From an uncultured Roseicyclus sp. (lineage in GTDB: Bacteria > Pseudomonadota > Alphaproteobacteria > Rhodobacterales > Rhodobacteraceae), in NCBI GenBank assembly GCA_937139335.1, contig CAKZPN010000018.1, positions 1 to 52,344 of the forward strand: 52,344 nt of DNA, written 5' to 3'. The position numbers and the translations under genes were made by a program. Shown in pieces: positions 8,348 through 18,117 of this stretch. Position 1 is the stretch's first letter. Each line of letters starts with the position of its first letter. The notes beneath the pieces are model-generated. The model searched no databases, was not told the origin of the DNA, and saw only the letters and a list, made by a program, of their open reading frames with translations.

Positions 8348-9985
8348 TCAGGCCGCGAGGCCGAGGTGGTGGACGTTGATCTCGAACTTCGGATGCATCT
8401 GCGCGTTCACCACGCCGGGGCGGAAGTGCCGGAAGAGCGAGCGCCAGTAGGGAACGATCGTGACCGCCTCCTCCTGCATGATCTGTTCCAGACGGGCCAT
8501 CACCTCGCGACGCGCATCGGCGTCCTGGATGCCGTTGGCCTCCTCGAGGAGCGTGTCGAACTCCTCGTTCGAGAACCCGGTCTCGTTCCAGGCCACGCCC
8601 GAGCGATAGGCGAGGTTCAGGATCTGCACGCCGAGTTCGCGGTGGTTCCACTCGGTCGCCGAGAACGGGAAGTTCAGCCAGTCGTTCCAGAAGGTCGAGC
8701 CCGGCAGCACCTCGCGCGTGACGGTCATGCCGGCATCGCGCATCTGGGCGGCCACCGCGTCGCAGGTGAAGCGTGTCAGCCCGTCGTCGAGCGAGATGAG
8801 GGTGAAGTTGGTGTCGGCATGGCCCGCCGCCTCCAGCCGCGCCATCGCCGCTTCCTTGTCGACCACCATCGGCGGCAGTTCGGCGTATTCCGGGTGGATC
8901 GGGCAGACATGGTGGTTCTCGCCCACCGTGCCCTGGCCGTTCATGCCCAGCTCCAGCACCACGTTCAGGTCGACCGCCTCGAGGATCGCGCGGCGCACCT
9001 CGACGTTGTCATAGGGCTCGTTCAGCTGGTTCGGGCGCACGCAGACGGTGGCGCCCGTGGTCACGTCCGAGCGTTCCCAGCCGACCGCCGAGAACAGGTC
9101 GACGAATTCGCCGACGGTCTCGTAGGTCATGTCGAACTCGCCGGCTTCCGCGCCCGCGAACCAGGCCGCCGGGTCGGTGCCGAGGTCGATGAAGGTGACG
9201 TCGTCGAGAAAGGCGTCGCCCCAATAGGTGTGGTCGGGGTTGCGCTCCAGCCGGGCCGAGATGCCGACCTGGTAGTCGGTGACCATGTAGGCGCCGGTGC
9301 CGATGCCGTTGTCGAGCGGGTTTTCCCCGATGTGGTCGCGGTGCATGATCGCGGCCGGGTAGTCGGCCATGCCGGGCACCAGCGTGATGTCGGGCGCGGG
9401 CAGGTTGATCTCAACGGTCACGTCATCGACGACGACAATGCCGCCGTCGCGCGCCTGGCCGGTTTCGCTGTCGACGAGCCCGCCCATGCGGGCGCCCATC
9501 GAGTTGCCCTCGACCGTGGTGTCGCACCAGGCGGCGAAGTTCGCGGCCACATCCTCGGCGGTGAAGGCGTCGCCGTTGTTCCAGGTCACGCCGGGGCGCA
9601 GGTGCAGCGTGTACTGCGTCGCGTCCTCGTTGGCTTCCCAGCTTTCCAGCAGCATGCCGCTGAACGTGCCGTCGCGGTTGTATTCGACCAGGTACTCGAT
9701 GAGGCCGCGGGTCACGTTGGCCATTTCCGACCAGTCATAGGTGCGCGGGTCCTTGAGGGCCAGGATCTCCATCTGGATGCGGAGCGAGCCGCCGGCCTCG
9801 GGCGTGGCACGCTGCGCCATCGCGGGCTTGAGGCCGATCAGCGAATAGGCCGCGGCCGCGCTGAGCCCCAGCGCGGTCGACCGCACGAGGAACTCGCGGC
9901 GGCTGAGCTGGCCTGCCTTGTATTCCCGCGCGTACATCTCTGCGGCCGGATGGCTCGTCAGCTGCGGGGTGGGGGTGGTGTGCAT
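8348..9985 (-). CDS. ABC transporter periplasmic substrate-binding protein (SBP family 5)
   Basis: A 545-residue binding protein of the peptide/nickel/opine type. The N-terminus has a twin-arginine-like motif ([10 protein letters not shown]) and a hydrophobic stretch ending at AMAQ near residue 60, so it is exported to the periplasm. The body shows the family pattern: an SSM-like N-lobe ([20 protein letters not shown], about 155-175) and the usual two-lobe architecture. The start at 9985 is chosen because GGGAGA lies just upstream and the export signal follows; the frame stays open much further upstream, but that extension has no signal and crosses the promoter region. It is the first gene of the transporter operon. 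The ligand cannot be read from sequence; short peptides, opines or amino-acid derivatives are possible. Confidence 0.92.
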   Translation of the reverse strand: MHTTPTPQLTSHPAAEMYAREYKAGQLSRREFLVRSTALGLSAAAAYSLIGLKPAMAQRATPEAGGSLRIQMEILALKDPRTYDWSEMANVTRGLIEYLVEYNRDGTFSGMLLESWEANEDATQYTLHLRPGVTWNNGDAFTAEDVAANFAAWCDTTVEGNSMGARMGGLVDSETGQARDGGIVVVDDVTVEINLPAPDITLVPGMADYPAAIMHRDHIGENPLDNGIGTGAYMVTDYQVGISARLERNPDHTYWGDAFLDDVTFIDLGTDPAAWFAGAEAGEFDMTYETVGEFVDLFSAVGWERSDVTTGATVCVRPNQLNEPYDNVEVRRAILEAVDLNVVLELGMNGQGTVGENHHVCPIHPEYAELPPMVVDKEAAMARLEAAGHADTNFTLISLDDGLTRFTCDAVAAQMRDAGMTVTREVLPGSTFWNDWLNFPFSATEWNHRELGVQILNLAYRSGVAWNETGFSNEEFDTLLEEANGIQDADARREVMARLEQIMQEEAVTIVPYWRSLFRHFRPGVVNAQMHPKFEINVHHLGLAA

Positions 9986-10067
9986 TTTCGTCTCCCTGTG
10001 ACATGCAGTCGTTGTTTTCGGGTCAGACGCAGCCAAGGGTGGCGGGCCCGATCTTGTCATCTGGTGC

Positions 10068-10096
10068 ATTGCGCCGCGTTTAGGGCCTTGCGTCAA
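10068..10096 (-). promoter_or_regulatory. Predicted promoter of the ABC transporter operon
   Basis: On the minus strand TTGACG (10096-10091) and CGCAAT (10073-10068) are separated by exactly 17 nt. The -35 is good and the -10 poor, which fits a promoter needing an activator. The last base of the palindrome at 10096-10110 is the first base of the -35 box. The leader to the start at 9985 would be about 75 nt. Confidence 0.4.
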
Positions 10097-10110
10097 TCGC
10101 AAGTTGCGAT
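10096..10110. promoter_or_regulatory. Palindromic operator candidate beside the ABC operon promoter
   Basis: ATCGCAA-G-TTGCGAT is a perfect 15-bp palindrome immediately upstream of the predicted -35 box. Further half-sites occur in the same gap: TTGCGA at 10125-10130 and ATCGCAA at 10164-10170. The position suits an activator, and the AraC-type regulator gene lies directly upstream. That this regulator binds here is an inference. Confidence 0.45.
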
Positions 10111-10215
10111 CTGTCGTGGTCTGTTTGCGACATTCACGAGTAAGAGAAACGACATGTCCCCGGATCGCAACCACTTTTCCTGAACAAATCCCGAAGTCGC
10201 CCCGCAAAGGGGCCG

Positions 10216-11013
10216 TCAGGCGCGCAGCGGGGGCGCCCGAAAATCCGAGGGCGTGCGGCCCGTCGCCTGCTGGAAAGCGCGGGTGAAATAGGCCGCCGAG
10301 GAAAAGCCGAGCTGCTCGGCCACCTCGCGTGCCGGCATGTCGGTGTCGCGCAGCAGCCGCCGCGCCTCGTGCATGATGCGCTCGGTCAGCAGGGCATGGG
10401 CGGGGCGGCCCGCGGCCTCCTTGCAGATCCGGCTGAGATGGGTGGGCGTGACGGCCAGCGCCTCGGCGTAATCGGCCACGCCGCGCCCGCTGCGAAACCG
10501 CTGCTCCATCATCGCGCCGAACTGCTCGGCCAGGCGATGCGTGCGCTCGCGCAGGATCGCGCCCTCGGCCCGCGTCAATTCGCGCTCCATCCAGGCCGAA
10601 ATCAACAATCCGTAACCGGCCATCGCGCGCGCCATCGCCGGCGCCCGCGCGGCGCGTTCGCGCTCGATCCGTTCGAGGTGGCTGGTCAGGCTCGCCTGCG
10701 CCTCGATGTTGGTGATGCGCAGGTGAAACGGTGTCTCGGGCAACTCCAGCGCGCCGTCTTGCGGCAGGCACAGCTCCAGCCCCTGCATCTGCGAGGGCAG
10801 TTCCAGCGCCATCTGCACGCCGGCGGGCACGAAGACGGCGGTGTTGGGGCCGAAGCCGCGCGTGATGCAGTTGACCGTGACGCGACCCTGCCCGCGGGTG
10901 ATCCAGTAGAGCCGGTGCCGCGACTGGCCGTGCAGCATCTCGATCCGCCAGGCGTCGCGCATGCGCAGCTTGCCAAGCGACAGGACACTGTAAGCGGGCG
11001 ACGAGTCGGTCAT
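10216..11013 (-). CDS. AraC-family transcriptional regulator
   Basis: A 265-residue regulator. The N-terminal part (about 1-150) looks like a cupin-type ligand-binding domain: [15 protein letters not shown] is the typical strand pair of AraC sensors. The last 100 residues carry two helix-turn-helix units ([19 protein letters not shown] and [20 protein letters not shown]), closing with the family signature GRTPSDFR. The start at 11013 is the ATG nearest the domain, although its ribosome binding site is weak; the frame stays open to 11178 into miaA. It lies 230 bp upstream of the ABC transporter operon in the same direction and is its likely local regulator. The inducer would plausibly be the transported compound. 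Confidence 0.85.
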   Translation of the reverse strand: MTDSSPAYSVLSLGKLRMRDAWRIEMLHGQSRHRLYWITRGQGRVTVNCITRGFGPNTAVFVPAGVQMALELPSQMQGLELCLPQDGALELPETPFHLRITNIEAQASLTSHLERIERERAARAPAMARAMAGYGLLISAWMERELTRAEGAILRERTHRLAEQFGAMMEQRFRSGRGVADYAEALAVTPTHLSRICKEAAGRPAHALLTERIMHEARRLLRDTDMPAREVAEQLGFSSAAYFTRAFQQATGRTPSDFRAPPLRA

Positions 11014-11110
11014 GCTGCTCAGGCTGGGGTCCAGGTTGAAAAAATGCAAGGGCAGCGCAGATTTACGGACAGATGCGCCCGAACTCGCCGGAAAAGTCGG
11101 CCCCGCTCCG

Positions 11111-11983
11111 TCACGGCTGGCCCAGGGCTGTCCAGCCGCCCATGCGGGCGCGAAACCAGGTGCGCTGGCGCTTGGCATATTGGCGCGAGGCGATGACCGC
11201 GGCCTCGCGGGCCTCGTCCAGCGTCATCTCTCCGCGCAGATGCGCGATCAACTCCGGCGCGCCGATGGCCTTGCGCGCGCCACCCGCCTTGTCCCAACGG
11301 TGCAGGTTCGCCTCGGCCTCGGCCAGCGAGCCGGCCTCGAGCATCCGGTCGAAACGCAGCGCGATGCGCGCGTTCAGCCAGTCGCGGTCGGCGTCGAGCA
11401 GCAGGGGCACCGTGGCGGCAAGGGGCAGGGCGGGCGCCTCTGTCGCGTCCTGCCAGGCCGACAGGGGCCGCCCGGTGGCGCGCAGCACCTCCCAGGCGCG
11501 GCGCAGGCGGGCGGGGTTCTGCGTGTCGATGCGGGCGACGATGGCCGGGTCGCCTCGGCGCAACTCCTCCAGCAACGCGGCCGGATCACGCGCCTCGGCC
11601 TCGGTGCGGACCTCTGGCGGGGTCGGCGGGATCTCGGCCAGTCCTTCGGTCAGCGCCCTGAAATAGAGGCCGGTGCCGCCAACGATGATCGGCCGCTCGG
11701 GGCCGTCAAGCAGCGGCGTCACCTCGCGCAGCCAGTCGCCCACCGAATACTCCGCCTCGAAGGGAACATGGCCGTAGAGCACATGCCGCGCGCGGGCTTC
11801 CTCGTCCGCGGTGGGTCGCGCCGTCAGCACGCGCCAGCCGTCGTACACCTGCAGCGCATCGGCGTTCACGATGACGCCGCCGCCCGCCTCCGCGATGGCC
11901 AGCGCCAGCGCCGATTTTCCCGACGCGGTGGGGCCGGCGATGAGGACGGGTGTGTCCCGCGGAATGGAAGCGAAATCAATCAA
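11111..11983 (-). CDS. miaA: tRNA dimethylallyltransferase MiaA
   Basis: This 290-residue enzyme transfers the dimethylallyl group from DMAPP to A37 of tRNAs that read UNN codons. It has the P-loop GPTASGKS near residues 13-20, the substrate motif DALQVY, the [10 protein letters not shown] segment, and the C-terminal [12 protein letters not shown] that contacts tRNA. No ATG is suitably placed. A TTG at 11983 with GGAGA upstream gives a normal-length protein starting [12 protein letters not shown], so a TTG start is called. The frame continues upstream, but that part has no MiaA similarity. It is divergent from pyrH, with 166 bp between the starts. Confidence 0.93.
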   Translation of the reverse strand: MIDFASIPRDTPVLIAGPTASGKSALALAIAEAGGGVIVNADALQVYDGWRVLTARPTADEEARARHVLYGHVPFEAEYSVGDWLREVTPLLDGPERPIIVGGTGLYFRALTEGLAEIPPTPPEVRTEAEARDPAALLEELRRGDPAIVARIDTQNPARLRRAWEVLRATGRPLSAWQDATEAPALPLAATVPLLLDADRDWLNARIALRFDRMLEAGSLAEAEANLHRWDKAGGARKAIGAPELIAHLRGEMTLDEAREAAVIASRQYAKRQRTWFRARMGGWTALGQP

Positions 11984-12149
11984 GGCGTTACGCCATCTCC
12001 GTCGTGTTTGGACGCAGGCGCCCCGGCGCGGACCGCCCCGCAGCGGGCGCGGAAGGGCCGTTGAACCTCGCGTGCTTTTAGACCATGGTCCGCCGCGCGC
12101 AATGCCGCCGCCCGCAAACCTGCCCAGACCAGCCCCAAGGAGACCGCCC

Positions 12150-12884
12150 ATGCCGGACGACACCGAAACCTCGTTCGCGCCGCTCTACAGCCGCGTCATG
12201 CTGAAGATCTCGGGCGAGGCGCTGATGGGCGACCTGGGCTTCGGGCTGCACCCGCCGACGGTAGAGCGCATCGCGCGCGAGGTGAAGACGGTGCACGACC
12301 TCGGCGTCGAGATCTGCATGGTCATCGGCGGCGGCAACATCTTCCGCGGTTTGCAGGGCAGCGCGCAGGGGATGGAGCGGACGACCGCCGACTACATGGG
12401 CATGCTGGCGACGGTGATGAACGCGCTCGCGATGCAATCGGCGCTCGAATCCATCGGCGTTTTCACCCGCGTCATCAGCGCAATCACGATGAACGAGGTG
12501 GCCGAGCCCTACATCCGCCGCCGCGCCGTGCGCCACCTCGAGAAAAAGCGCGTCTGCATCTTCGCCGCCGGCACCGGCAACCCGTATTTCACCACCGACA
12601 CCGCCGCCACGCTGCGCGCGAACGAGATGAACTGCGAGGCGATCTTCAAGGGCACCAAGGTCGATGGCGTCTACGACAAGGACCCCAAGAAACACGCCGA
12701 CGCCAAGCGCTACCAGACCATCACCTATGACGAGGTGCTGGCACAGCACCTGGGCGTGATGGACGCCTCGGCCATCGCGCTGGCGCGCGAGAACGAACTG
12801 CCGATCATCGTCTTCTCGCTGGACGAACCGGGCGGCTTCCGCGGCATCCTGGCCGGGCAGGGCACCTACACCCGGGTGTCGTAA
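12150..12884 (+). CDS. pyrH: UMP kinase PyrH
   Basis: A 244-residue amino-acid-kinase-fold enzyme that phosphorylates UMP to UDP, an essential step of pyrimidine nucleotide supply. Visible motifs are KISGEAL (about residue 20), GGGNIFRG, the UMP-binding [11 protein letters not shown], and [17 protein letters not shown] precedes the ATG at a normal distance. In many alphaproteobacteria rpsB-tsf come directly before pyrH; here miaA lies upstream on the other strand, so the block is split. frr follows 113 bp later. Confidence 0.97.
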   Translation: MPDDTETSFAPLYSRVMLKISGEALMGDLGFGLHPPTVERIAREVKTVHDLGVEICMVIGGGNIFRGLQGSAQGMERTTADYMGMLATVMNALAMQSALESIGVFTRVISAITMNEVAEPYIRRRAVRHLEKKRVCIFAAGTGNPYFTTDTAATLRANEMNCEAIFKGTKVDGVYDKDPKKHADAKRYQTITYDEVLAQHLGVMDASAIALARENELPIIVFSLDEPGGFRGILAGQGTYTRVS

Positions 12885-12933
12885 CTCCGGCGGGCCGTCT
12901 TTCGCGCAGCCCTGCAACGGGGCAACTGCGTTC

Positions 12934-12962
12934 TGGAAACTCGCCGCCGGGCAGTCTATTAC
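12934..12962 (+). promoter_or_regulatory. Possible promoter upstream of frr
   Basis: TGGAAA (12934-12939) and TATTAC (12957-12962) are 17 nt apart in the pyrH-frr gap. The -10 is reasonable and the -35 poor. It may give frr and the following genes extra transcription in addition to read-through from pyrH. Confidence 0.3.
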
Positions 12963-12997
12963 CGTCGGCAACAAGACCGGAACGAGGGGCCGACCAG

Positions 12998-13564
12998 ATG
13001 GCAGAAGACGAACTCGACATCGACATGGATGACCTGACGCGCCGGATGGACGGCGCGATTGCCGCCTTGCGGACGGAATTCGCCTCGCTCCGCACCGGGC
13101 GCGCCTCGGCCTCGATGCTTGAGCCGGTGATGGTCGACGCCTACGGCCAGATGACCCCGATCAACCAGGTCGGCACCGTGAACGTCCCCGAGCCGCGCAT
13201 GGTCACCATCAACGTCTGGGACAAGGGTCTTGTCGGCAAGGTCGAGAAGGCGATCCGCGAAAGCGGGCTCGGCATCAACCCGCAGCTCAACGGCACCATC
13301 ATCATGCTGCCGATCCCCGAGCTGAACGAGGAACGCCGCACCCAGCTGACCAAGGTCGCGGCCCAGTATGCCGAACACGCCCGCGTCGCGATCCGCAACG
13401 TGCGTCGCGACGGCATGGACCAGATCAAGAAGGCCAAGGCGCAGGGCATGTCCGAGGATGACGTGAAGCTGTGGGAGGGCGAGGTGCAGGATCTCACCGA
13501 CGGCCACATCGCCAAGGTCGACGCCTCGCTCGAGGCAAAGCAGGGCGAGATCATGCAGGTCTGA
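12998..13564 (+). CDS. frr: Ribosome recycling factor
   Basis: A 188-residue protein, the normal length, that splits post-termination ribosomes together with EF-G. It has the family's typical sequence: an N-terminal helix with the RTGRAS motif ([17 protein letters not shown]), then the LNQVGT-like segment [14 protein letters not shown], and the C-terminal helix containing [19 protein letters not shown]. Gene order pyrH-frr-uppS is conserved in bacteria. Start and stop are clear. Confidence 0.97.
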   Translation: MAEDELDIDMDDLTRRMDGAIAALRTEFASLRTGRASASMLEPVMVDAYGQMTPINQVGTVNVPEPRMVTINVWDKGLVGKVEKAIRESGLGINPQLNGTIIMLPIPELNEERRTQLTKVAAQYAEHARVAIRNVRRDGMDQIKKAKAQGMSEDDVKLWEGEVQDLTDGHIAKVDASLEAKQGEIMQV

Positions 13565-13644
13565 GGCCCGCGACGGACGACAGGCAGCGAAAAGCCGTCG
13601 CGTATCGATACCCGATGACGAGCAGCAATCGAGGACGAGACACC

Positions 13645-14361
13645 ATGACCGCAGACCCCCGCAAGCCGCGTCACGTAGCCATCATCATGGACGGAAACGG
13701 CCGATGGGCGCAGCTGCGCGCACGTCCGCGTCTCTTCGGCCACCATGCCGGCGCCAAGCGGGTGAAGGAAATTGTCCGCGCCTGCCCGGATCTTGGCGTG
13801 AAGTACCTGACGGTCTTCGCCTTCTCGACCGAGAACTGGAAACGCACCCAAACCGAGGTCGCGGGGCTGATGAAGCTCTTCAAGCGCTACATCCGCCGCG
13901 AGGCGCAAAGCCTGCACGAGGAGAACGTCCGCGTGCGCTTCATCGGCGACCGGGTGCGGCTGGAACCGGCGCTGGTGGACCTGATGGACGGGCTGGAACT
14001 GATGACGGCGGAAAACTCCGGCACCAACCTCACCATCGCGCTCAACTACGGCGGCCGGGACGAGGTGACGCGCGCCGCCCGCCGCCTGGCGCATGACGTG
14101 AAGCTGGGCAATCTCGATCCGCGCGAGATCTGCGACGAGACCTTTCCGCGCTATCTCGACACCTATGTCCTGCCCGATCCCGACCTGGTGATTCGCACCA
14201 GCGGAGAGGCGCGGATTTCCAACTTCCTGCTCTGGCAGTCGGCCTATGCGGAATACGAATTCATCGACACGCTCTGGCCCGATTTCTCGGCCGATGTCTT
14301 TGCCGACGTGCTCGCCCGCTACGGTCTGCGCGATCGCCGCTTCGGCGCGGTGCCGGTCTAG
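13645..14361 (+). CDS. uppS: Isoprenyl transferase (undecaprenyl diphosphate synthase)
   Basis: This 238-residue cis-prenyltransferase builds the C55 lipid carrier for cell-wall and polysaccharide synthesis from FPP and IPP. Diagnostic motifs are present: HVAIIMDGNGRWA with the catalytic Asp (about 10-22), FAFSTENWKR, and the closing RTSGEARISNFLLWQ. The ATG at 13645 follows GAGGACGAG; the frame is open further upstream but overlaps frr without similarity. cdsA follows after 8 bp. Confidence 0.96.
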   Translation: MTADPRKPRHVAIIMDGNGRWAQLRARPRLFGHHAGAKRVKEIVRACPDLGVKYLTVFAFSTENWKRTQTEVAGLMKLFKRYIRREAQSLHEENVRVRFIGDRVRLEPALVDLMDGLELMTAENSGTNLTIALNYGGRDEVTRAARRLAHDVKLGNLDPREICDETFPRYLDTYVLPDPDLVIRTSGEARISNFLLWQSAYAEYEFIDTLWPDFSADVFADVLARYGLRDRRFGAVPV

Positions 14362-14369
14362 CGGCCGCC

Positions 14370-15161
14370 TTGGGGTTCGCGCGCGACAGCTTTGCCGATC
14401 TCGCCACGCGCCTGGCGACGGGGGTGGCGCTGGCCGCAGTGGGGTTGACGGCGGTCTGGGCCGGGGGGTGGTGGTTCACCGCGCTGGTCCTGCTGATCGT
14501 GGCGACGCTGGTCTGGGAACTGGTGCGGATGCTGGGCGGGGACCAGCGCCGCGCGCTGGTGCTGGCGGGCGGGGCCGCGGCGGCGCTTCTCGCGTCCAAG
14601 CTATTACCGCCGGGCCTGGCGCTGCCGCTATTGCTGCTATCCGCAATCGCCGGGATCGCGGTGCTGGAGCGTCACCGCGCCCTCTACCTGATGATGGCGA
14701 CCGTCATCTTGCTGGCGGGCTTCGGCCTGATCCTGCACCGCGACGGGTTCGGCCTGCCGTGGATGCTGTGGCTGGTGCTGCTGGTCGCGGTCACGGATAT
14801 CATGGGGTATTTCGCCGGGCGGCTTCTCGGCGGGCCGAAGTTCTGGCCGCGCGTCAGCCCGAAAAAGACCTGGTCGGGCACCGTCGCGGGCTGGGTCGGG
14901 GCGGGCATCGTCGGCTGGATCTTCATGGGCCTGACCAATTCGGGGATCGAGCTGATCGGCATCTCGGTCGCGCTCAGCATGGCGAGCCAGATGGGCGACA
15001 TCGCGGAATCGGCCGTGAAGCGGAAGATGGGGGTCAAGGACAGCTCCCGGCTCCTGCCCGGACACGGCGGCGTCTACGACCGCTTCGACGGGCTGCTCGG
15101 CGCGGCGTTCCTTCTGGTGATCGTCGAAAGCTTCACCGCCTTTCCGCCGCCGCCGGTCTGA
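14370..15161 (+). CDS. cdsA: Phosphatidate cytidylyltransferase
   Basis: A 263-residue integral membrane enzyme that makes CDP-diacylglycerol from phosphatidic acid and CTP, the branch point of phospholipid synthesis. At least six hydrophobic spans are visible. The C-terminal signature is intact: SQMGDIAESAVKRKMGVKD followed by LPGHGGVYDRFDGLL, with its metal-binding Asp residues. No ATG fits the N-terminus; a TTG at 14370, 8 bp after the uppS stop, gives the family's typical beginning (FADLATRLATG). Translation is probably coupled to uppS. Confidence 0.94.
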   Translation: MGFARDSFADLATRLATGVALAAVGLTAVWAGGWWFTALVLLIVATLVWELVRMLGGDQRRALVLAGGAAAALLASKLLPPGLALPLLLLSAIAGIAVLERHRALYLMMATVILLAGFGLILHRDGFGLPWMLWLVLLVAVTDIMGYFAGRLLGGPKFWPRVSPKKTWSGTVAGWVGAGIVGWIFMGLTNSGIELIGISVALSMASQMGDIAESAVKRKMGVKDSSRLLPGHGGVYDRFDGLLGAAFLLVIVESFTAFPPPPV

Positions 15162-15175
15162 GATAGAGGCAGGCC

Positions 15176-16351
15176 ATGCGCAGGGTCAGCATCTTCGGGG
15201 CCACGGGGTCCATCGGGCAGAACACGGTCGACCTGATTTCGCGGTCTCCCGACGCCTACGAGGTGGTCGCCCTGACCGGCGCTGGCAACATCGCGCAGCT
15301 TGCCGGCGACGCGATCCGGCTGAAGGCGCGGGTCGCCGTCACCGCGCACGAGGATCGGCTGGACGATCTGCGCGCCGCACTGGCCGGTTCGGGGGTGGAG
15401 GCCGCGGCGGGGCAGGGCGCGCTGATCGAGGCCGCCGACCGGCCCGCCGACTGGATCATGTCGGCCATCGTGGGCGCGGCAGGGCTGGCGCCGGGGTTTC
15501 AGGCGCTCCGCCACGGCACCACGCTGGCGCTCGCCAACAAGGAAAGCCTCGTCACCGCCGGCCCGCTTCTTCTACAAGAAGCCGCCCGGCACGGCGCCAC
15601 GATCCTTCCCGTCGACAGCGAGCATTCCGCCGTTTTCCAGGGGCTAGTGGGCGAGGATATCTCCTGCGTCGAGCGCATCGTCATCACCGCCTCGGGCGGC
15701 GGCTTGCGCGACTGGCCGATCGAGGCGCTGGCCGAGGCCACGGTCGCCGACGCGGGCGCGCACCCGAACTGGGCGATGGGCCAGCGCATCACCATCGACA
15801 GCGCCTCCATGTTCAACAAGGGCATGGAACTGATCGAGACCAAGGAATTTTTCGGCGTTTCCCACGACAAGATCGAGGCGGTGATCCACCCGCAGAGCAT
15901 CGTGCACGCGCTGGTGGGGTTCTGCGACGGCGCGCTGATGGCGCATCTGGGCGCGCCCGACATGCGCCACGCCATCGGCTATGCGCTGCACTGGCCTGAC
16001 CGCCGCGCGCTGCCGGTGGCGCGCATCGACCTTGCCCGGATCGCGACGCTGGAATTCTACGCCCCCGACCTGACCCGCTACCCGGCGCTGCGCATCGCGC
16101 GCGAGGTGATGGAGACCGGTGGCCGCTCGGGCGCGATCTTCAACGCCGCCAAGGAAATCGCCCTCGACGGCTTCATCGCCGGGCGCATCGGCTTCATGCA
16201 GATGTCGGCGGTGGTGGAGGAGACGCTTGACGCGATGTCGTCGCAGGTTCGCCTCACTTCGCCCATGTCCGGCCTTGAGGACGTCCTAGATACAGACCAG
16301 ATGGCCCGACAGATGGCCCGCACCCGGATCACGCAGATGGAGACGACCTGA
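15176..16351 (+). CDS. ispC: 1-deoxy-D-xylulose 5-phosphate reductoisomerase
   Basis: A 391-residue NADPH-dependent enzyme (also called Dxr) that converts DXP to MEP, the committed step of the non-mevalonate isoprenoid pathway. The NADPH site GATGSIGQNT is at 8-17. ANKESLV and the metal-binding PVDSEHSAVF follow, and the catalytic-loop region ASGGGLRDWP is present. It supplies precursors used by uppS and miaA nearby. A GAGGCAGG ribosome binding site precedes the ATG. Confidence 0.97.
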   Translation: MRRVSIFGATGSIGQNTVDLISRSPDAYEVVALTGAGNIAQLAGDAIRLKARVAVTAHEDRLDDLRAALAGSGVEAAAGQGALIEAADRPADWIMSAIVGAAGLAPGFQALRHGTTLALANKESLVTAGPLLLQEAARHGATILPVDSEHSAVFQGLVGEDISCVERIVITASGGGLRDWPIEALAEATVADAGAHPNWAMGQRITIDSASMFNKGMELIETKEFFGVSHDKIEAVIHPQSIVHALVGFCDGALMAHLGAPDMRHAIGYALHWPDRRALPVARIDLARIATLEFYAPDLTRYPALRIAREVMETGGRSGAIFNAAKEIALDGFIAGRIGFMQMSAVVEETLDAMSSQVRLTSPMSGLEDVLDTDQMARQMARTRITQMETT

Positions 16352-16354
16352 CCC

Positions 16355-17683
16355 ATGGATTTCATCCCCCAGTTCGGCGGCCTCGCCTTCACGCTGATCG
16401 CGTTCATCGCGGCGCTGTCCATCATCGTGGCGATCCATGAATACGGCCATTACATCGTCGGCCGCTGGACGGGCATCCATGCCGAGGTGTTTTCGCTTGG
16501 CTTCGGGCCGGTGCTGTTCGCCCGCACCGACCGCCACGGCACGCGCTGGCAGGTTGCGGCCTTGCCCTTTGGCGGATATGTGAAATTTCTCGGCGACGCC
16601 GATGCGGCTAGCGGCAAGGACGCCGCGGCGATCGACTCGCTCGATGTGAACGAGCGCCGCCGCTCGATGCACGGCGCGCCGCTCTGGGCGCGGGCGCTGA
16701 CGGTCGCGGCGGGGCCGGTCTTCAACTTCATCCTGTCCATCATTGTCTTCGCGCTGTTTCTCGCCTTCACCGGCCGCGCCGTGGACGAGCCGCGCGTCGG
16801 CGCGCAGACAGCTCTGCCCTCCGACATCGCGCAGTTCGAACCGGGCGACCTGATCCTCGAGATGGAAGGCCAGCCCGTCACCGCTTTCGCGGATCTCTTC
16901 GACATCGCCGAGGGGCTGGAGCCCGAGCCGACCGTCACCTACATCGTCGAGCGCGACGGTGCCCGGACCGAGATCGAGGCGGCGTTTCCGCTGGTGCCGC
17001 TGGTCCAGTCGGTCGCGCCGCAATCGGCCGCCATTTCCGCCGGATTACGCGAGGGCGACCTGATCCGCGCCGTGAACGGCGAGCCGATCCACGCCTTCCG
17101 TCAGCTCCGCGAGGCGGTCGAGGCGGCCGACGGCTCGCCGCTGACGCTCACGCTCTGGCGGGCAGGGGAGGAGATCGAGGTGACCCTCACCCCCCGCCGC
17201 ACCGACCTGCCGACACCCGATGGCGGGTTCGAATCGCGCTGGCTGATCGGTGTCACCGGCGGCCTCAGCTTCGAGCCGGTGCGCGAGAACGTGGGTCCGC
17301 TGGGTGCGCTGGAATACGGCGCCAGCCAAACCCTCTTGGTGGTGCGCAGTTCGCTCTCGGGTCTGTGGCACATGATCACCGGCGCGATTTCCTCGTGCAA
17401 CCTGCAAGGCCCGATCGGCATCGCCGAGACATCCGGCGCGGCAGCAAGCCAGGGCATCGACAATTTCATCTGGTTCATTGCCGTGCTGTCCACCGCGGTG
17501 GGGCTTTTGAACCTGTTCCCGATCCCCGTGCTGGACGGCGGGCACCTCGTCTTCCACGCCTACGAGGCGGTTGCGGGCAAGCCGCCCTCGGACAAGGCCA
17601 TGCGCATCTTCATGACCATCGGGCTGACGCTGCTGCTGTCGCTGATGCTGTTTGCGCTGACCAACGACATCTTCTGCCCCTGA
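16355..17683 (+). CDS. rseP: Site-2 intramembrane zinc protease RseP
   Basis: This 442-residue inner-membrane protease cleaves anti-sigma factors and remnant signal peptides. The zinc-binding HEYGH lies in the first transmembrane segment (about 29-33) and the third ligand in LFPIPVLDGGH near residue 390. Two PDZ-like domains lie between (about 135-210 and 215-300). Hydrophobic spans occur at both ends. It starts 3 bp after the ispC stop. Its place just before bamA is conserved among proteobacteria and fits a role in envelope quality control. Confidence 0.95.
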   Translation: MDFIPQFGGLAFTLIAFIAALSIIVAIHEYGHYIVGRWTGIHAEVFSLGFGPVLFARTDRHGTRWQVAALPFGGYVKFLGDADAASGKDAAAIDSLDVNERRRSMHGAPLWARALTVAAGPVFNFILSIIVFALFLAFTGRAVDEPRVGAQTALPSDIAQFEPGDLILEMEGQPVTAFADLFDIAEGLEPEPTVTYIVERDGARTEIEAAFPLVPLVQSVAPQSAAISAGLREGDLIRAVNGEPIHAFRQLREAVEAADGSPLTLTLWRAGEEIEVTLTPRRTDLPTPDGGFESRWLIGVTGGLSFEPVRENVGPLGALEYGASQTLLVVRSSLSGLWHMITGAISSCNLQGPIGIAETSGAAASQGIDNFIWFIAVLSTAVGLLNLFPIPVLDGGHLVFHAYEAVAGKPPSDKAMRIFMTIGLTLLLSLMLFALTNDIFCP

Positions 17684-17794
17684 CGCTCCGCGCAGGTTTC
17701 ACGCCCATTCCACACAGGGGCCGCAGTGTCGCCACATTATCTTGGCACCCAGTCCGGGCATTGGCCCCGGACGGGCAGGACGATGGAGCGTGAC

Positions 17795-17932
17795 ATGAAA
17801 CTTCTGATGGACGGAACCCGCGGCGTTTCGCTGTTTCTCCAGTTGAACATGGATCGTTTCCTGGTGCCGCTTCTGATCGTCGCCGCGCTGTTTCTGGGCG
17901 GCATGATGTTCAGCTACGCCGCGGTGCACTGA
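17795..17932 (+). CDS. Small single-span membrane protein, 45 residues
   Basis: A short frame starting MKLLMDGTRGVSLFLQLN, with GGAG 7-8 nt before the ATG. Residues 22-42 form one hydrophobic span (VPLLIVAALFLGGMMFSYAA). The N-terminal half is mildly basic, so the C-terminus probably faces the periplasm. An ATG at 17783 would add four residues. Unknown function. It lies alone between rseP and bamA with its own intergenic flanks; whether it is conserved in relatives is the deciding test. Confidence 0.5.
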   Translation: MKLLMDGTRGVSLFLQLNMDRFLVPLLIVAALFLGGMMFSYAAVH

Positions 17933-18053
17933 GCGACGGTCACGCGCTTTTCCGACCTGCGAACGCCTGCCGGACCGGGTTCGCCCGAGCCCGTTGCAAT
18001 ATGGCGAAAATGTGGCACCGGCGCAGAGATGCCACACCTTACCCCAGATGCTT

Positions 18054-18082
18054 TTGACAACCCCCTGACCCTCGGCTAGGCA
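18054..18082 (+). promoter_or_regulatory. Predicted sigma-70-type promoter of bamA
   Basis: TTGACA (18054-18059), a perfect -35, is followed after exactly 17 nt by TAGGCA (18077-18082). The predicted start of transcription is near 18089, about 30 nt before the bamA ATG. An inverted repeat TGTGGCA (18011-18017) and TGCCACA (18030-18036) lies just upstream and could be an operator or the terminator of the preceding small gene. Confidence 0.55.
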
Positions 18083-18117
18083 GGGTCAAGCTGCGTCTGA
18101 AACTGGGGTTGGAATCT

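Noticed and set aside
9986..10771. In-frame upstream extension of the substrate-binding protein
   Set aside because: It crosses the promoter region and part of the AraC-type gene; the export signal and ribosome binding site place the start at 9985.
12061..12089. Possible pyrH promoter, TTGAAC then CATGGT 17 nt later
   Set aside because: The -10 box matches the consensus at only half of its positions; not strong enough to list.
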